Shown: positions 34,281 through 47,179, counted from the first letter of the stretch. The stretch is 64,000 nucleotides of DNA from Spirometra erinaceieuropaei (GCA_902702965.1 CACRXP010000069.1:210639-274638); one strand, 5' to 3'. Made by a program: numbers and translations. Notes: generated by a model from the letters alone, not told the origin.

Positions 34281-35624
34281 AGAAGAAGAAGATGCGATCG
34301 CTGAAACTAGAAATTTACTGGCATGACGTTTCGGATTATCACTCGAACCCATCATCAGAGACGGTCGCAGATAAAGGTAGTGGAGGTACAAAGATTGCAG
34401 TATTTATAGTATTTAGCTGCCGTGGGGCCACATGCTCTCGCGACCACCGCCGGGAGGTTGTAATTGAGACGCTGATGGCTCGTCAGTCCGCGTCCGAGTC
34501 ATTAATTGCAGCAATTTCATCATTCGTGTTGGATGTTGATGTGATGATTACTCGGCCATTTGGCCCACTGTCACCGGAATTGTTGCTCGCCCGCACCCTC
34601 CCCATGTGGCTGATTCCCCTGCTCAGGGAATGCCTCGACACCGATTATGGTACCGGGAGGACACTGTGCTTGTTTATGTTCGTGCAATCTTGTGCAAGGG
34701 CATTTGTCCATTTCTCGCCCAGAACTTCGGGAGTACGACCAAAAGATCAGTCGCTTGAGCCTCTGTAAAACCACCTCAACAATCAGTCCTGACGGAAACG
34801 AGCTCACCGGTGTCCCCTCCTTTTGCTCCTTAACTTGGCCGTTGAATATGCAGAAAGTCTTAATACACAGTTGCAGGAGCTCATTTATGTGCACTCGCTT
34901 GAGGTGTTGACCAGTATCGTCAGATTGTTAACCTAGAAGGCCGTCGACAATTTCGATATCTTGACCTACGGGATAGAGGTGAATAACGAGATCATCTCAA
35001 ATGGCACCGTCACCTCTTCTGCCTCTATTTCTAAATACTGGACACACATAAAAGAACTTCCAACTGATTTTGCTGCCCACTCCGAATCTATCGTAGGGAA
35101 AAAAGTCGCTGATACAGCCAATTTGACAGCCCAGAGGTTGCGGTACAACGTAAGGCGACGATGAGGCGTAGGGGCACGCCTGGTTTGTGCATCTTTGGCA
35201 GACCGTAGATTCGGTGGTATTTTTGAATATGAATCTGGCAGTCTTGTGTCAGTACATTGATCATTCTCTTAATTAAGTCTGGCATCGTCCGTTGGCATAT
35301 GTTAGTGTTCACAGGCGATCTATATATGAAACATTTCGATGGAACTTTCTCATCAAGGCGCCAGTTCAGGAATTTCACCTGAGCGTAAATAGATGCCTCC
35401 CGCTTCACAAAAGTTTCCCGTCCGCGTGCTGAGCTGAAGGCTGCGCGCTCATGGCACAAGGCAATTTTCGTGAAGGTTCGGATCCCAAGTGAGTTATTAC
35501 GGTCATTATCTCCCGAAGAATGTGAGGAAGGACAAGGAGAGGATTCATAGACCGAATTTTGTTTGTACTGACATTTCGGAAAGTTTCTCGTTTCCATCCT
35601 TAGAGTGGTATGGTCACTATTCAT
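34281..35624 (-). pseudogene. Penelope-like element 3: RT with internal deletion, joined to its 3' end
   Basis: The minus frame 35624-35088 (178 codons) carries HRIYGLPKMHKPGVPLRLIV, the Penelope RT block YGLPKxHKPxxPLRPIV, then SGLSNWLYQRLF. The next frames give YLEIEAEEVTVPFEMISLFT and SIP (motif A region, with Asp of SFDVVSLFT changed to Glu in PFEMISLFT). Then GTPVSSFPSGLIVEVVLQRL gives motif B (GTPMGSPLSGLIAExVLQ). WARNGQ stands where WARYVDDT should be, so motif C and everything to the GIY-YIG domain are missing. The sequence passes straight into the element's 3' tail. The deletion makes it a dead, non-autonomous copy. Confidence 0.78.
34325..34358 (-). ncRNA. Hammerhead-ribozyme-like core in Penelope 3' region
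   Basis: Read on the minus strand, CTGATGA is followed by a five-base stem GGGTT, an 8-nt loop, AATCC, and then GAAACGTC. CTGATGA and GAAAC-GTC are the conserved hammerhead core boxes, and GGGTT/AATCC can pair as stem II (one G-U pair). One unpaired T lies between core and stem. Penelope-like elements of many animals are known to carry hammerhead motifs with very short stem III. I could not fold the flanks for stem I, so activity is unproven. Confidence 0.5.
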
Positions 35625-36599
35625 GCTAGTCTTGAGTTATTCAGCCTTGTCGCCTGCCTTTGATTATAGTCACTCCGTCTCCATCTTGTTTATAGCGAAC
35701 AAACAATTTTTTTCAATTGTCGTACTCATTGTCGTACGCATTCTTCATCTGAAATGTGGCCAATGCATACCTTATATCAGTGCATAACAAACTTGACATT
35801 ATTCCGATCTAATTGGAGTTTATTGTGTCTGAAATTCCACTTTTTATCGAAAATTATCGGTCGGATGCGCTTTCTTTTCCATGGGATAATGTTGGTCAGA
35901 AGTGAAAGCTATTTAACTGCCATATATAGACCGCTTGCCCAACGTTTTCGCTTTGCTATTCCTAGAGCATTGTCTGCCCCTCTTCAACGTTCAAATAACT
36001 TTTCACGAATCTTAATCAGTGCGCACTTCCGGAAGGTATACCGGTTAGTCAAGTCATGACGTTCTATCTCTGGGAGCCTGACAGCAATCATCAATTTGTG
36101 ATTACGAATTTCGGCCAACTTTCACCGAAAAATCCATCCCTTATACGAGTAGGTAATTAGTACTTTCAAGTTCAGATGGAGTATGATGATTTTCAAAGAA
36201 CCCATGACTAAAATAAGAGCTTCGGTTTCCAACGGGAAATCTTTGCAAACCTAGGTCAGGCGCTGGTACCTAACTTGCATGTAACACGGAAATCGGTTGT
36301 AGCTTCGAGGATAGCGGTTTTTGTCTAGGATAAGAACTGGTTTTTGTTACATAGATTTCATTTTTTCCACATGCGATTAGTGGTTACCCGCCCATTCGAC
36401 CTTGCGGATACTTCTCTTTTTTACTTATAGTGGCTGCTGGCGTTTGCGTCTGAATGCCTAATTTTAATCACGCAGTTTTGGATGTTTAATTCATCCTTTT
36501 CCAAAGGAAGACTGACTAAGCGCTAGTCAAAATGGCTTGGCATCGCTATATTAGCACGCAGAACAGACGTGACGGAGTTGTACTAGTTTTTTCTGTTTA
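35625..36599. other. No recognisable gene (1 kb)
   Basis: The longest frame is 35754-36059 (plus, 101 codons) with no recognised motif. The N-terminal part of Penelope element 3 may extend a little into this stretch. Confidence 0.45.
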
Positions 36600-38870
36600 C
36601 CATTGCTTGTCAGTTAACCGCACCGAAAACCGCGGGCGTCTTCGCCTATTTGGCAGCGCATCGAAATCGACGATGAAGTGGCACACCAGGTCTTCTAAGC
36701 CAGTCAGGCTTTCGGCCGGCTGCAGAACCGCGTATGGAACCACCGCGTTTCCACCTTAACACCAGGCTTAAGATGTACCACGCTGCCATCTTGAAGACTT
36801 TGCTGTATGGTACGGAGACCTTGACAGTCTACAAGAAACGAATGAGGAAACTCTATCATTTCTACACCAGTTTTCCCCAGTGGATACGAAATTCGAGGTG
36901 ACAGGACAGGATCTCGGACACCGAAGTTCCGGAACGAACTGGAATCCCCAGCATCCACGCCATGCTGTGAAAACTGTAACTAGGATGGAGCAACCACCTC
37001 ATGAGGAGGGATCATGAGCGCCAACCAAAACAACTCTTTTACTGAGATGTCGCCACGGGTGCTCACCGACAAGCACGGCAAACCCGCTCCTACAAAGACA
37101 CCCTGAAGCGGCTACAAACCAACCCGAAGATTTGAGAAGACCTCGCACAGGACCGATCGGCCCGAAGAAGACAGAAGCAGCAGTCTATGAACCCAACCGG
37201 ATCATCTCCGCCGATGGCAAAAGAGGGGCTCGCAAGTCTCAGGCGCACCTGACCCGCAACGTCAACATGAAACCATTCTTGATATGTTCCCCCTGTCAAT
37301 AAACATTCCGCGCGAGTCGGCTTCGTTGGAAGCCTGCGGACCCAATGCACCAACAGCCCGACAATCCCAAATGCTGTCTCCCTGAGTACTTCGAGCCCCA
37401 CGGCGTCCACGATGACGAGCACACTCACCACAGGTGATCACAATCCCCATGCCCCGCCACCGTTGATCACCGCCATCTCCATCCTCCCTGCCACATCCTC
37501 CGTGGTGGCGGCGACCACCACCACCCACTCGCCACCGGCGATATGGACTCGGTTCCCACCTGTCCTCATTGCGGTCGCATGCTCACCTCAAGCGTCGGCC
37601 TGGTCGGCACTTGTGAACCCATTGCACTGCGACCGGCGCACCGGTGCCAGGAACCCCATGAACACTGTTCACGCTATGCACGCACATTCATTCACCTCAT
37701 GGGCCTATTCGGCCACATGGGTTTCCATAATAATTGAATTCATCGCAATATCGGCACACCTAGCAGACCTTGCACATCCGCCAACTCTCCCATCTCCAGT
37801 CCAAATTAACCCCTCATCTACCTGCGTGACCACCACTAGCAGCACCACAATGGCAGCCGACTTAGCATCTCCCAGCCTATCCCGCCCACACTGGCACCGC
37901 ACATTCACCTCACGCATCGACCTGGTGAGTTACTTGCGGACCCGTCTCACAGAGAGTGACAGAACGGTGCCTGGAGCACCAGCAAATCGCCCAAATCGTC
38001 CTCGTGCATTGAACTGTTGAATGGCTCTATTCGATCACATGCGTCACCATGAAAACTCGCAATAAATCACCGCACACATGACCACATCCCACACATTTCC
38101 CCATCAACACATGCTCCAGAAACGAACACCTCCAACATCCACACCACTGGCAACTCTTACGTCAGTGGGAAGTGTGTTCCTTTCTCCATTCGGCTGTGCT
38201 GCCGCATGTGAGATCCTAGCCGCTTCCTTGTGTGTGTAGACCTGGTATTTGTGTTTGGAGGGGGGGGGGACAGGTCGTGCATGTGGCGCGATCATACGGG
38301 CTCTCTAGCCCTGTCAGTCGCCCCGACCGCTCCCCCCGTCCGACAACTGACAGGCTCAGACAGTGGACTAGTGCCTGGGGGTAGGAAAAGGGAGCGAGGT
38401 CGACGTCTCAGCGCATTGTTCCCACTATAAACAATCTGACGCGCCTAAAGCCATCAAAGTGCGCCAAAAAACCGTGGCTTGGGAGGCCGCCAACTGTCGG
38501 GATAATTCGGATCTCACAGTCAGCCCAGTACGTATGTATTTGTGTGGAGTGGCCGACCAGTGGACTGAGAGTCAGACTGCCGTGGCTCCTTAATGTTGCC
38601 CGCATGGCGTTCCCACTCAGTGGGATCTGAGCCGGTGCGGTAGCGTCCACTAAAGTGCGGGTTTTCGTCGTACCACCTGCATCCGCTCTTCTTAACTCTG
38701 CCTTAACACCGGATCCTGGTGGGGGAGAAGAGAGTGTGATAGATGCAACGGAATTCCATTATCACCATGATCCAGTTCATGCGCTTGTCACCGTCCCTGC
38801 ATCCACCCTTCTGTGGAGCACACGGTGGACATCTTCGAAGAGGACGGTCGAACTTTCATTTGTCAGTTAG
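36600..38870 (+). mobile_element. Family A retrotransposon, 5'-truncated copy (A2)
   Basis: It begins within the late RT region. Translation in changing frames gives AGVFAYLAA for DNFxYLGS, then [17 protein letters not shown] (36815 on), RISDTEVPERTGIPSI, YKDTLKRLQTNP and VGSLRTQCTNS for the first finger. CPHCGRMLTSSVGLVG (37562 on) and HWHRTFTSRIDLVSYLR (37885 on) are further fingers, and GLFGHMGFH is another. The 3' untranslated region runs from about 38080 to 38870 and ends with GGAGCACACGGTGGACATCT and GGACGGTCGAA. Truncation in mid-RT is typical of incomplete target-primed reverse transcription. Not functional. Confidence 0.83.
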
Positions 38871-41099
38871 TTCCAGTTGTCTCTGTACATTCAAACTGTT
38901 CATGTAGAAATTTCTCCCAAGTAGGGCCGTATTGCGACTCGTCGGTCGTTTTAATACACCGTTTGAACCATGAATTCTCTTGAAGGTATAAGTATAACAA
39001 GTTAAAAGATTAAAAATTACATAATTGCAGTCTAATCATGGCTTTTTCTTTATTGAAACAAGCCTCTCCTCCCAACTTTGGATTAACAGTCCTCTTGGAA
39101 AATAGGGCTCTACGAAGATTATGCGAAACCTAATTACTTAGTAACAAAAGTTTGATTGGGAACTTACGTTAGCAAAATTATGTAATTTAAGAGCTCATAT
39201 GCTTGAATAGCACCTCAGAGAAAATTTGTTTGCCTAAACGTACTGAAAATTAGTAGACCACATGTTTCTGATCAATTTGGATTCGTTATAGATATCGTTT
39301 AGGGTTCCTAATACATGGTTTGTACTTTTACGTGTTCCGGTCCCGAGGGTTTCCACAATAACCAAAGTATTTTTATCCCTCCGACTTTCACCTGCCTGGT
39401 TCTGATATTGGGGAGAGGGAGGGCCGATGAACTCTTGGATAAATGTTATACTACACGCTGATACTAGTATCAGTCTACGCAGTCATTTTAGATAACGAAC
39501 AATCTCACGGTGAGGATAGCCGGTCCCAACCGCCCAACTACCATTTACTCACTCGGACTTTTGAAAATGGACGATAGACCAGGATTCCCTAAACGTAAAA
39601 CAGAAAACAATGCTAAAGGTATTACACCCTACTCCCGACCGAGATACTAACTAAACGCCCAGGCACGTGTTTCGCCGCTTTTCTGCCCCTGCGCGACAGC
39701 TGCGAGGGGTCCGGCTCCTCAGTGGGTCCCCCAGCGTTCTCTATGCAGTTTCTGGCATCATCCTAAGAAGTCATGTCCCGGAGACTTAACTCTATGTCCT
39801 GCACTGAATAATTTATGAAATTATTCGCCTAGAAAACAATGCCTCTAGCTGACCTGGCCTGCCTGTGGGACGGAATACGAGAATGTCATTGAACCTTAGA
39901 GCTCCGAGACAAGAGGCCGAACAAGCGGTTGCATTGCGACATGTAGTCAGTACCGCAGATGGAATACCATAGGCGAAACTGGAGTGATTACCTCTTGCCT
40001 GTTTGCTGCTGTTAGTCAGCTAACCGCTGTCGATGCATCAATTAGCATAGGTCGGCAAAGGTCAGTCCCGGGTGATTCTGGATAGTCCTGATTGTAACCA
40101 ATAGGATCTGAGTCCTTTGTTTCCATCATGGTGCCGGACTCAATGGCTGCGGGGAATGGGTTTCCAACCTAAAGTCTAATTGTCCTGTGGTTAATTTCGG
40201 TAAATAAACCACCAACAGCCATTCTAGTCCCCTTTGTGCTTATCAGCGATCTTTCTGACTGCAGAAAAAAGAGATTTGTAAGCACATTCGTCATCCGACT
40301 TCTCAGAAAGTAATCCCGGAACTCTATTGTGCATACTCAAGCCGGTTGTTTTATTTGTCGTCTCCTTTTCTCCTTCAGAACCTGCGCGCGAGCGATTGAA
40401 GCGATTTTAATCGAAGTACCCTTTGTAAGAACTCCATGGAATGTAAGTCCTATATTCGCTTTTTATGTATTTAACTCATCCTTAAGAGTGTATGATTGTC
40501 AAGCTCGCTAAAGCTTTTTGGCGGCATTTGGGGTATTTAGCGTTTCAGTGTATCATTCAGCACATTCTCTAAAAATACAAAACAGGATATGCTAATCAGT
40601 AAATTTCCGAAAATACAGGACAGTTCGATAAAGTCTTCGGTCTAAAGGAAACAAATACTGCTTCCAGGGCACCTATTGGAATTCTCAAATTAGGGCTAGT
40701 TGTTTTTATCTACTAGGGGAGGAGCAAGGCACTAACTTGGGTACCATCATGGTTATCAGCAACTGGGGCCAGTTCTTCGAGGGAGTGATAACTGTGTGTT
40801 ATAATATAATGGACAGAGCTGAACCACATGTCTGCGCAATCAGGAAATCGTCACTGCACGCCATAGCTTGAGGACATTATGACCTGATTTCATCTCAACC
40901 AGCAATCGGGAACTTTGCCTATAAAGACGGGAGAGGCTGAGATTGCCGCTTCTAGTTTATCTGCAGTCAGCAGCCAGGTACAACTGGCGTACAGGTATAG
41001 AGACCCAGGACTTCAATCTTCATTCTGAACATAAAATACTAAATAAACTTCTCTATCGCCTAGTTCCTAAGCCGTCGTTCTGTCGGCTACCACCCGGAA
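38871..41099. other. No recognisable gene (2.2 kb)
   Basis: No frame above 60 codons in 38.9-40.9 kb. Nothing was recognised on either strand. Confidence 0.5.
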
Positions 41100-43560
41100 T
41101 ATTTCAATTCATGTTTATTTGCATTTGTACTTGTACCAAGTGCAGCTGTGACCATGCCCGATCTAGCTGGCATCAATAATGTTGATTGTGCCTCCACCTA
41201 CAATGGTCCGCGGCAGCGGGTCTGTACGGCTCGACTCATTCTCTTCTCAAGTGACGGAGACCGAATACCGAAGGTCAAATAGCTACTTCCATGTCTTGAC
41301 GAACTGCGTCGTGCCAGTTTTTGACTTAACCTTCTTCTCAACGTCTCCAGGGAAAGCGGTACCGATTCGAGGACAACAACACTGAGCTCTTGAGGCGGAC
41401 GACGGAGAACATGTTCAAATCACCTCAATCGTCTTTCTTAAATGGCCTCAGATATCCTCGCGGTGCCGTAGCCAGTGCAAACTGTCTTATTTGAGACGAA
41501 GGCGATGCACTTCACTGTCCTTTGGCTTTTAAATAGTACCTGTGCTGTCAGATATGATATATCACGCAACCTATGCATGTACTACTGGCTGCCTGTTAGC
41601 AGTTTACAAGTATTGCGCAGTTATTCCGCCGTAGCTGTTGGACTTCGGTCCAAATATTTATATCAAATTTCAGTCTGAGTCTATAGATCTCATATAAACT
41701 GAGGAAAGGAAAAAGCCGCAACTGTCAACTTATTCAAGTTGACCGTCTTTAACCGCGAGTGGTGTCGTCTCCTGGTCAGAGATGCAGGTCGAAAACACCT
41801 TGGTATTCCCAGCGTCTATGGGTAAACCGAAGGATTTCGCGAATTCATTCACCCGGGACACCACGGACTGTGAATCACCAAAAATTAAGGCTAGCAAACG
41901 GGACATCGTCAGCGTAGTCGGTCAGCAGGCGTCCAGGTACAAGCCTAACACCATGAACTCCGTGTAGGACCTTTTCGAGAATCCAGTTAATTGTGGAGTT
42001 GAAGAGGAGGGGTGACAGGTGACAAACTTGTCGAACGCCAAACCGAATATCGAACGGTTGGGGCGGATTGTTATGGACGAGAACTCGCATAGTGGTGGAA
42101 CGATAATAGGCCTTGATTATGAAGATATTGTTGCTGATATATCATCATCCGCCATGGGGACTCATAGAGCCAGGATGCCATTGTCGAATTATTCAAAATC
42201 AGCCAAAACATCTATGAAAAAAAGACTTGCAGATTTCGGGGCGCCTTTTTGTTGTGCAGTCTCTGTATTCCATCTGCGATTTCTCCCTCGGATGGGGTGG
42301 TCTCGTGATACTGCACAGACTGGGGAGGGGTAAAATTCCGCTGCAGCAGGGAGTAGGGGTATTGTGAGTTGATCGTGAAAGTCTAGAAGATGCTGGAAGT
42401 GCTCACGCCAGCGCTGGATCTTGGCCGCGTTGTCAGCAATAACACTGTCATTCACATGGTGAACAGTTACCCAGTGCGGAGAGCCTACCACTAATTTCCA
42501 AAGTGATTTTCTAGAGTCTTCGAGTGTTACCGACGTTTGCGATCTGCTCCATGAAGGCCGTTATGCCAGCCAGCTAGTTTTCCCATCACCTTTAACACAC
42601 TTTGCCATCATTTTACGGTGTTGACAGAAAGAATAATCATTGCGGGACGTGGTCTGAACCATCTGAATAGGCAGCTGCAAGGTTCTTACACTGGTCCAAT
42701 CACTGCGACGCCTCTGAGTTAGTGAAAGAATTTTCCCAACTGTCCATATAATGATGACTTCATTGATAATTATTTGCTAATGACGTCTCCGTCAGGTTAG
42801 GGTCATGGAACGAGACAGATTGCTGTGCACAGAGCCTCAGCGGTGCTGGGTTGTCGAAGTGTTTTGACGTCAAGCCATCCTGCTCGTAATATTTTGGCTG
42901 CGTATGTGAGGTGAATTTTCCGACGTGTGCGAACGAGAATATGGTCCAATTCATGGACATTACCGGTTTCGGCGCCAGGCATATATCTGTTATCATGAGG
43001 AACCTTGAGCCAAATAGAATGCAGCAGATCTGATGCCGTATTGCCGTCGCCTGAACACCATGTCCGAAGATGTTTGTGGCAATGCTAGAACGCGTATTGG
43101 GGACAAACAGTCGGTTCTGAGTGCCAAAGTTGACCATCCTCTAAAGGGTCCAGTCCAAAACGAGTAGCCGGGTTCTGCCCACCCTTTCTAGACCCCGGCC
43201 ACAATCAGCAGAGCACAACCAGGGAATCTTTCAACCAACTATTGAAGTTACAACTGGAAAGCCTCTTTGTCGCGCTGGTCGGCGGCCGATATTGGTGCGT
43301 ACACAGAGACGACATTGACTAGTTCCCACCGTTCACATATTGTGATAGGGCGATCACCACATCGTATTTATCAGAAGATTCGCGTGGACCACAGTGGTAC
43401 AGCATGAAGTGGGAGTTGATTCTGGGGATCTTTATTCCCCGAGCACCTACGTCGGGGATTCGGACTATACACAGGCAGCAGACATCCGCGTTACACTGAT
43501 GAAGACTGCGCACCTCCAGGGTACGAGGGTGCAGGAACATTCGCACTCTTTAGCGTCCAA
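41100..43560 (-). pseudogene. Family B non-LTR retrotransposon, nearly full span but heavily broken (B2)
   Basis: On the minus strand the reading starts with MRMFLHPRTLEVRSLHQCNA and SDKYDVVIALSQ, the N-terminal endonuclease (43546-43319). AETGNVHELDHILVRTRRKI (near 42950) is the endonuclease end with its SDHxLV box as LDHILV. VHHVNDSVIADNAAKIQRWR and EHFQHLLDF (42491 on) are next, then IKAYYRSTTMRVLVHNN. SLSPLLFNSTINWIL-like sequence and LTDYADDVPFASL follow, with an intact YADD box at 41905-41916, then SVVSRVNEFAKSFGLPIDAG, and finally the C-terminus matching copy B1 (41100-41470). RT blocks between 42190 and 42090 and the region 41480-41700 are missing or replaced. Many frameshifts. Confidence 0.8.
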
Positions 43561-44139
43561 TACCAACATTTCTCTCCCACTTAAGTAGTCCAATTCGTAT
43601 TCTATTCATCCACACTACTGGCCCTGGGTTGCGAGCGCATACGCTCCTCCCGACAGCTTAACATGAATCGTAATACTTGAATCAGCCATTTCCATGTGTT
43701 TTTTGGAAGTTACAGTACAGTCGGGTTCCCAACAACCGCTCGGATTGTTTGTTGGATGTTGTCTCCTATAGCGCCTTGGCTAAACAACCTAATCACAGGG
43801 TAGCGGTATCAACCAACCAACCAGTCGGTGTGTCAAACCTCAGCCCTCCGCACCTTAGTGGCATTGCTGCCAGTGGTCTGTCGTTGCTTATTCACCAAAA
43901 CCGAGAGCCTACTTATTTAGCGGCTAATCTTCGCTGAAGGCCGGTCCACTATCCGTCACCAGTGAACGGACCGAGAGGTCAGCAGCCAAACTAGCCGTTC
44001 ATCAGTCTATCTGGATTTCAGGGCGGAATAAGGCGATCTGGTTGTTTCTTGGAGCTTCAGTCGCCTAGAATTCATGAAGACAGTCGCTATTGCAATAAAT
44101 AATTAAAGCACTCCTATTCCGCCTTACAATCAAGAAGGC
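43561..44139. other. No recognisable gene (0.6 kb)
   Basis: A plus frame 43677-43937 (86 codons) shows no recognised motif. The stretch lies between family B copy B2 and Penelope fragment 4. Confidence 0.4.
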
Positions 44140-44510
44140 GCAGTGAACTTGGCCCCTTTGAGGAGAAGAAGAATATACAATCGCTGGAACGAGGAGTTTA
44201 TTGGCCTGATCTTCCGAATTCTCACTCGAACGCATCATCAGAGACATTTGCAGAAAAAGATAGTAGGAGGCACAAACTGCGCAGTATTTATAGGTTGCGT
44301 TTGCCAGGCAACCACACACCTACTATATTGGCAGTACTCCTGCTCATCACTGGGGTTCGTAGTTGATGCGATGACTGCTTGTCCGTCCGTACTCGAGTCG
44401 TTAACCGCCGTGATCTCACCACTGTTGTCGATTCTTGACGTGGTAATTACTCGGCCATTTGGGTCTCTGTCACCGTGACTTCTGATAGAGGGCCCTAAGT
44501 TTGTCGCCAA
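44140..44510 (-). mobile_element. Penelope-like element 4: 3' end only
   Basis: It aligns with the 3' part of Penelope element 3 (34281-34590). Shared landmarks on the plus strand are ATTACTCGGCCATTTGG, GCAGTATTTATAG, CATCATCAGAGAC, CACTCGAAC and GAAGAAGAA. The minus frame reads SSTDGQAVIAST and CVVAWQTQPIN, typical of the low-complexity tail after the GIY-YIG domain. No RT or nuclease part is attached. Confidence 0.7.
44208..44241 (-). ncRNA. Degenerate hammerhead-like core, second copy
   Basis: It has the same 34-nt length and position as the core in Penelope element 3. CTGATGA is intact, but GAAACGTC reads GGAAGATC and the stem II bases no longer pair (GCGTT against AATTC). It is the decayed homologue. 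Confidence 0.4.
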
Positions 44511-45935
44511 ACCCGTTCGAAAAATCCCATTAATTGCAGAACCTACTGTCTTCTTCGGGGGGGACTTAATAAATTTAATTTGATTTCTCCTGCTAAAAAA
44601 AAGTTGTGTTCAGAACGACTGTGTTGTTAGTGTTAAAATTCTTTATTTCCCTAGACGTCCTCTCCACTGCATATAGATAAAGACACTTCTGAATAGGCCT
44701 TTAGTCAGAAGACTCTGGTGAAAACAAAGAATACTTTTTGAGTATATACGGCAGCGAGCCCCTTTATCAGTGACAACGGGCTGTGATAGTTGTTCTATCT
44801 AGGACAAGTATTCTTAGGTCTGTCATTGCGATTACATGTTTGACTGGTCAAAATCGTCATTTAAAAGTGGGAAAACACCGACTGAATGGTATTAACATCC
44901 CTGAATTATTTTTTAAAATTTTTCCCTGTATGGGTTTGGCATAACGTTTCATGGGAACTGGCGTTCGCATTCGCCGAGTTGCTAGCTACCCGACAAGTTA
45001 ATGGGCCAGCGATGGTGAGACGGCTTTTAATGGAGGCTTTTGTAAGTAAACAGTCGTGAACCGGCAGCTGCGGTGTTGCCAGGATGCAGATGACCGACTT
45101 CTGGCACGTAAAGCCTGATGACGGCTATGTGACATGAAGACAGTGAGCCGTAGTTAAATCAGTCCACCTGCTGCTGCTACCCTTCGGCTAGGTTTCAACG
45201 TGGCAAAGCAGTAAGAAGACAGAGTTTGCTTGACTGTTTGGAGCCCGCTTATACCAGAGCTTCTAAAGAGGCCCCAAAAAATCCTGACCGGTTAGATCAG
45301 AAATGATTAAAGTCATATCAAGTGTAAATAAAAGATCTTACCTTTTCGTTGGTAAATAGCAAATGGACGGGAATTCCGCACGTCTAAGTAAGGGATCCTA
45401 TAAAGAGTTCAATGCAAATGAGAGGTGACCAAGCCCATTTCTGTTAGTTTTATCAACTGCCATTATCGTTTTTGACCAGTTTGAATCTTGTTCAGAAAAA
45501 AGTTGTGCCGTTATTGAAATTTCGTACGTCTTTCCCCACACCAGCCAGTAGTTCTCTGTTTTGCTGCAAAGTGTACGCAGACACCAATTTAAGGGCGTGA
45601 GTCGTCATGCCGGTTTGCACTTCTGAGTCCGAGGAATCTACGGGTAGGTGAGGTCATGGTAAATGTCTGAATTAGGTGCCCTCATTAAAAAAATAAAAGC
45701 TAAAAGAACTGTGAAATGACCCGTGCAACATCCAGACTGCCAGCCCTATAATCTTCAAACAGAGGATCTGCATTAAAAGGCGGTAATCTTTTTCAGAATT
45801 TTAGTTCGCTTCGTAGATGCGGCTGTGCACGCAGTAACGGAAGTCCAACCGTTACGTTAAAGTTGACCTTGCATGCCTCCGCGTTCACCTGTTAGATTTG
45901 GAAGAAAATTTGCGTCTGTAGTTCATAAAAAAAGT
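44511..45935. other. No recognisable gene (1.4 kb)
   Basis: Stops in all frames. No frame reaches 60 codons. Nothing recognised. Confidence 0.55.
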
Positions 45936-46266
45936 CGTAAGACGTGGTTTGGTTGACTCACCTGATGGACACAATATCGTTGGGGTTGGGGTTAAGGGTT
46001 AGAGTTGGGAGTCATGGCTAAAGGTTAGGGTTAGGGTTTAGGACTAGAGTTTATAGTTAGGGGTTAGGGTTGGGGGTTAGCGCAGCTGTTTCTCAACCAT
46101 TCAAAGTACAACCGCCCATGCCCAATATCTTTTCTTTTGCATACAACTACTTGACCTCGTCGCCTGTGCGTTTCCGGCTCCACCTGTAAAAACCCCTCTT
46201 AACACTGGTTCCGCATTAGATGACGTGGTTTTTACGTTAGGTGGGGCTACATAACCACGTCCGATC
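45936..46266. mobile_element. Second copy of the GATGTGGTTATG MITE, with a clear telomere-like array
   Basis: The left TIR at 45936-45965 contains GTAAGACGTGGTTTGGTTGA. The reverse complement of the right TIR (46237-46266) begins GATCGGACGTGGTTATGTAG. The segment between the array and the right TIR matches the 30.5-kb copy (TGCATACAACTACTTGACCT, then CCGGCTCCACCTG). The interior at about 45983-46080 is a degenerate TTAGGG array, including ggttagggttagggttta. Flanks aaaaaagt and ggaaaagc may be a decayed 8-bp duplication. Confidence 0.85.
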
Positions 46267-46679
46267 GGAAAAGCAACCCGAGTTGAACAGTCTTTGGACA
46301 TATCATGGTTTTTAGACTTTTCTAATATGTTTACATTGGCACCTTCTAATCTTGCGCACCCAAACTCAGTCCTCATCTCTGATTTAAGTGGCCTAATGCA
46401 AATCCGGAAGTGTTGCTTTTTTCCCAGCGAGCATATGTATACAGACGTAATCGTATTTGAAAAGCTACTTCATTTCCCAAAAAATACGAGAAAGCAACTT
46501 GAATCATCCATTAGGATTCGAATTTTCATGGCATTTGCTGACCAGTGTCTCCTCTTGGCTAGTATGCCTTTGGTAGTAATCAATTGAAGCTGAATATCAG
46601 TCAGCGTGGCCCCTAGGCAACAGTGGACATAAAAACACGATAACTGGGGACGATGTCAGGCGCGCGCATACACACACAC

Positions 46680-47010
46680 GCACTACAGTTCGACCATCGA
46701 TTACGATGATGTTCATGAGAACAGGCCGATGACTTGTGCGGGATTTAGTTTGTAATGAGTGTAGACCTGCACAGCATCTACCGCACTCACTCCTCTCCAC
46801 CTGGACCCCGTGTCAAGACAGAGTCAAGAACACCGGAGGCGGGGGCTCAGGTGGATGGCGCGGTTGAGCCCTCGCCTTGGCGCTCCACTCCACACCCCTG
46901 GTCCACACAGCAAATAACCGGGTTTTTGATCAACAACAACAACAATGGGGGGCGGCAGGGGTCCCAGTGCGCGCCGTCTGCCGGCAGCCGGGTCTACCAC
47001 CGCACCCCGA
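46680..47010 (-). mobile_element. Orphan family A 3' end
   Basis: Reversed, it contains the terminal block in decayed form (CATCGTAATCGATGGTCGAA), AGTGCGGTAGATGCTGTGCA, TCTGTCTTGACACGGGGTCC and GAGGGCTCAACCGCGCCATC. This is the same order as at 55.8-56.1 kb and in the plus copy at 53.9-54.15 kb. Similarity continues to about 47120 through TACCACGTGGCCCGTTTGG, shared with 56232-56250. Confidence 0.72.
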
Positions 47011-47179
47011 AATTTTGGCACTTGTTACGGTGCACAAATCCGATAACGCCTACCAAAATCCGAGATATCCCCCGTGTTGGGCCAGCGCATATACCACGTG
47101 GCCCGTTTGGGAGGCACAACACACACACAATAAAAGTAAGAAACGTTAGAATGGAAATGCGACGAATGGGAAGATAAGT

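Noticed and set aside
37412..38020. 202-codon Thr/Pro-rich frame as a host gene
   Set aside because: It is the linker and finger region of family A copy A2, partly in the coding frame of the element.
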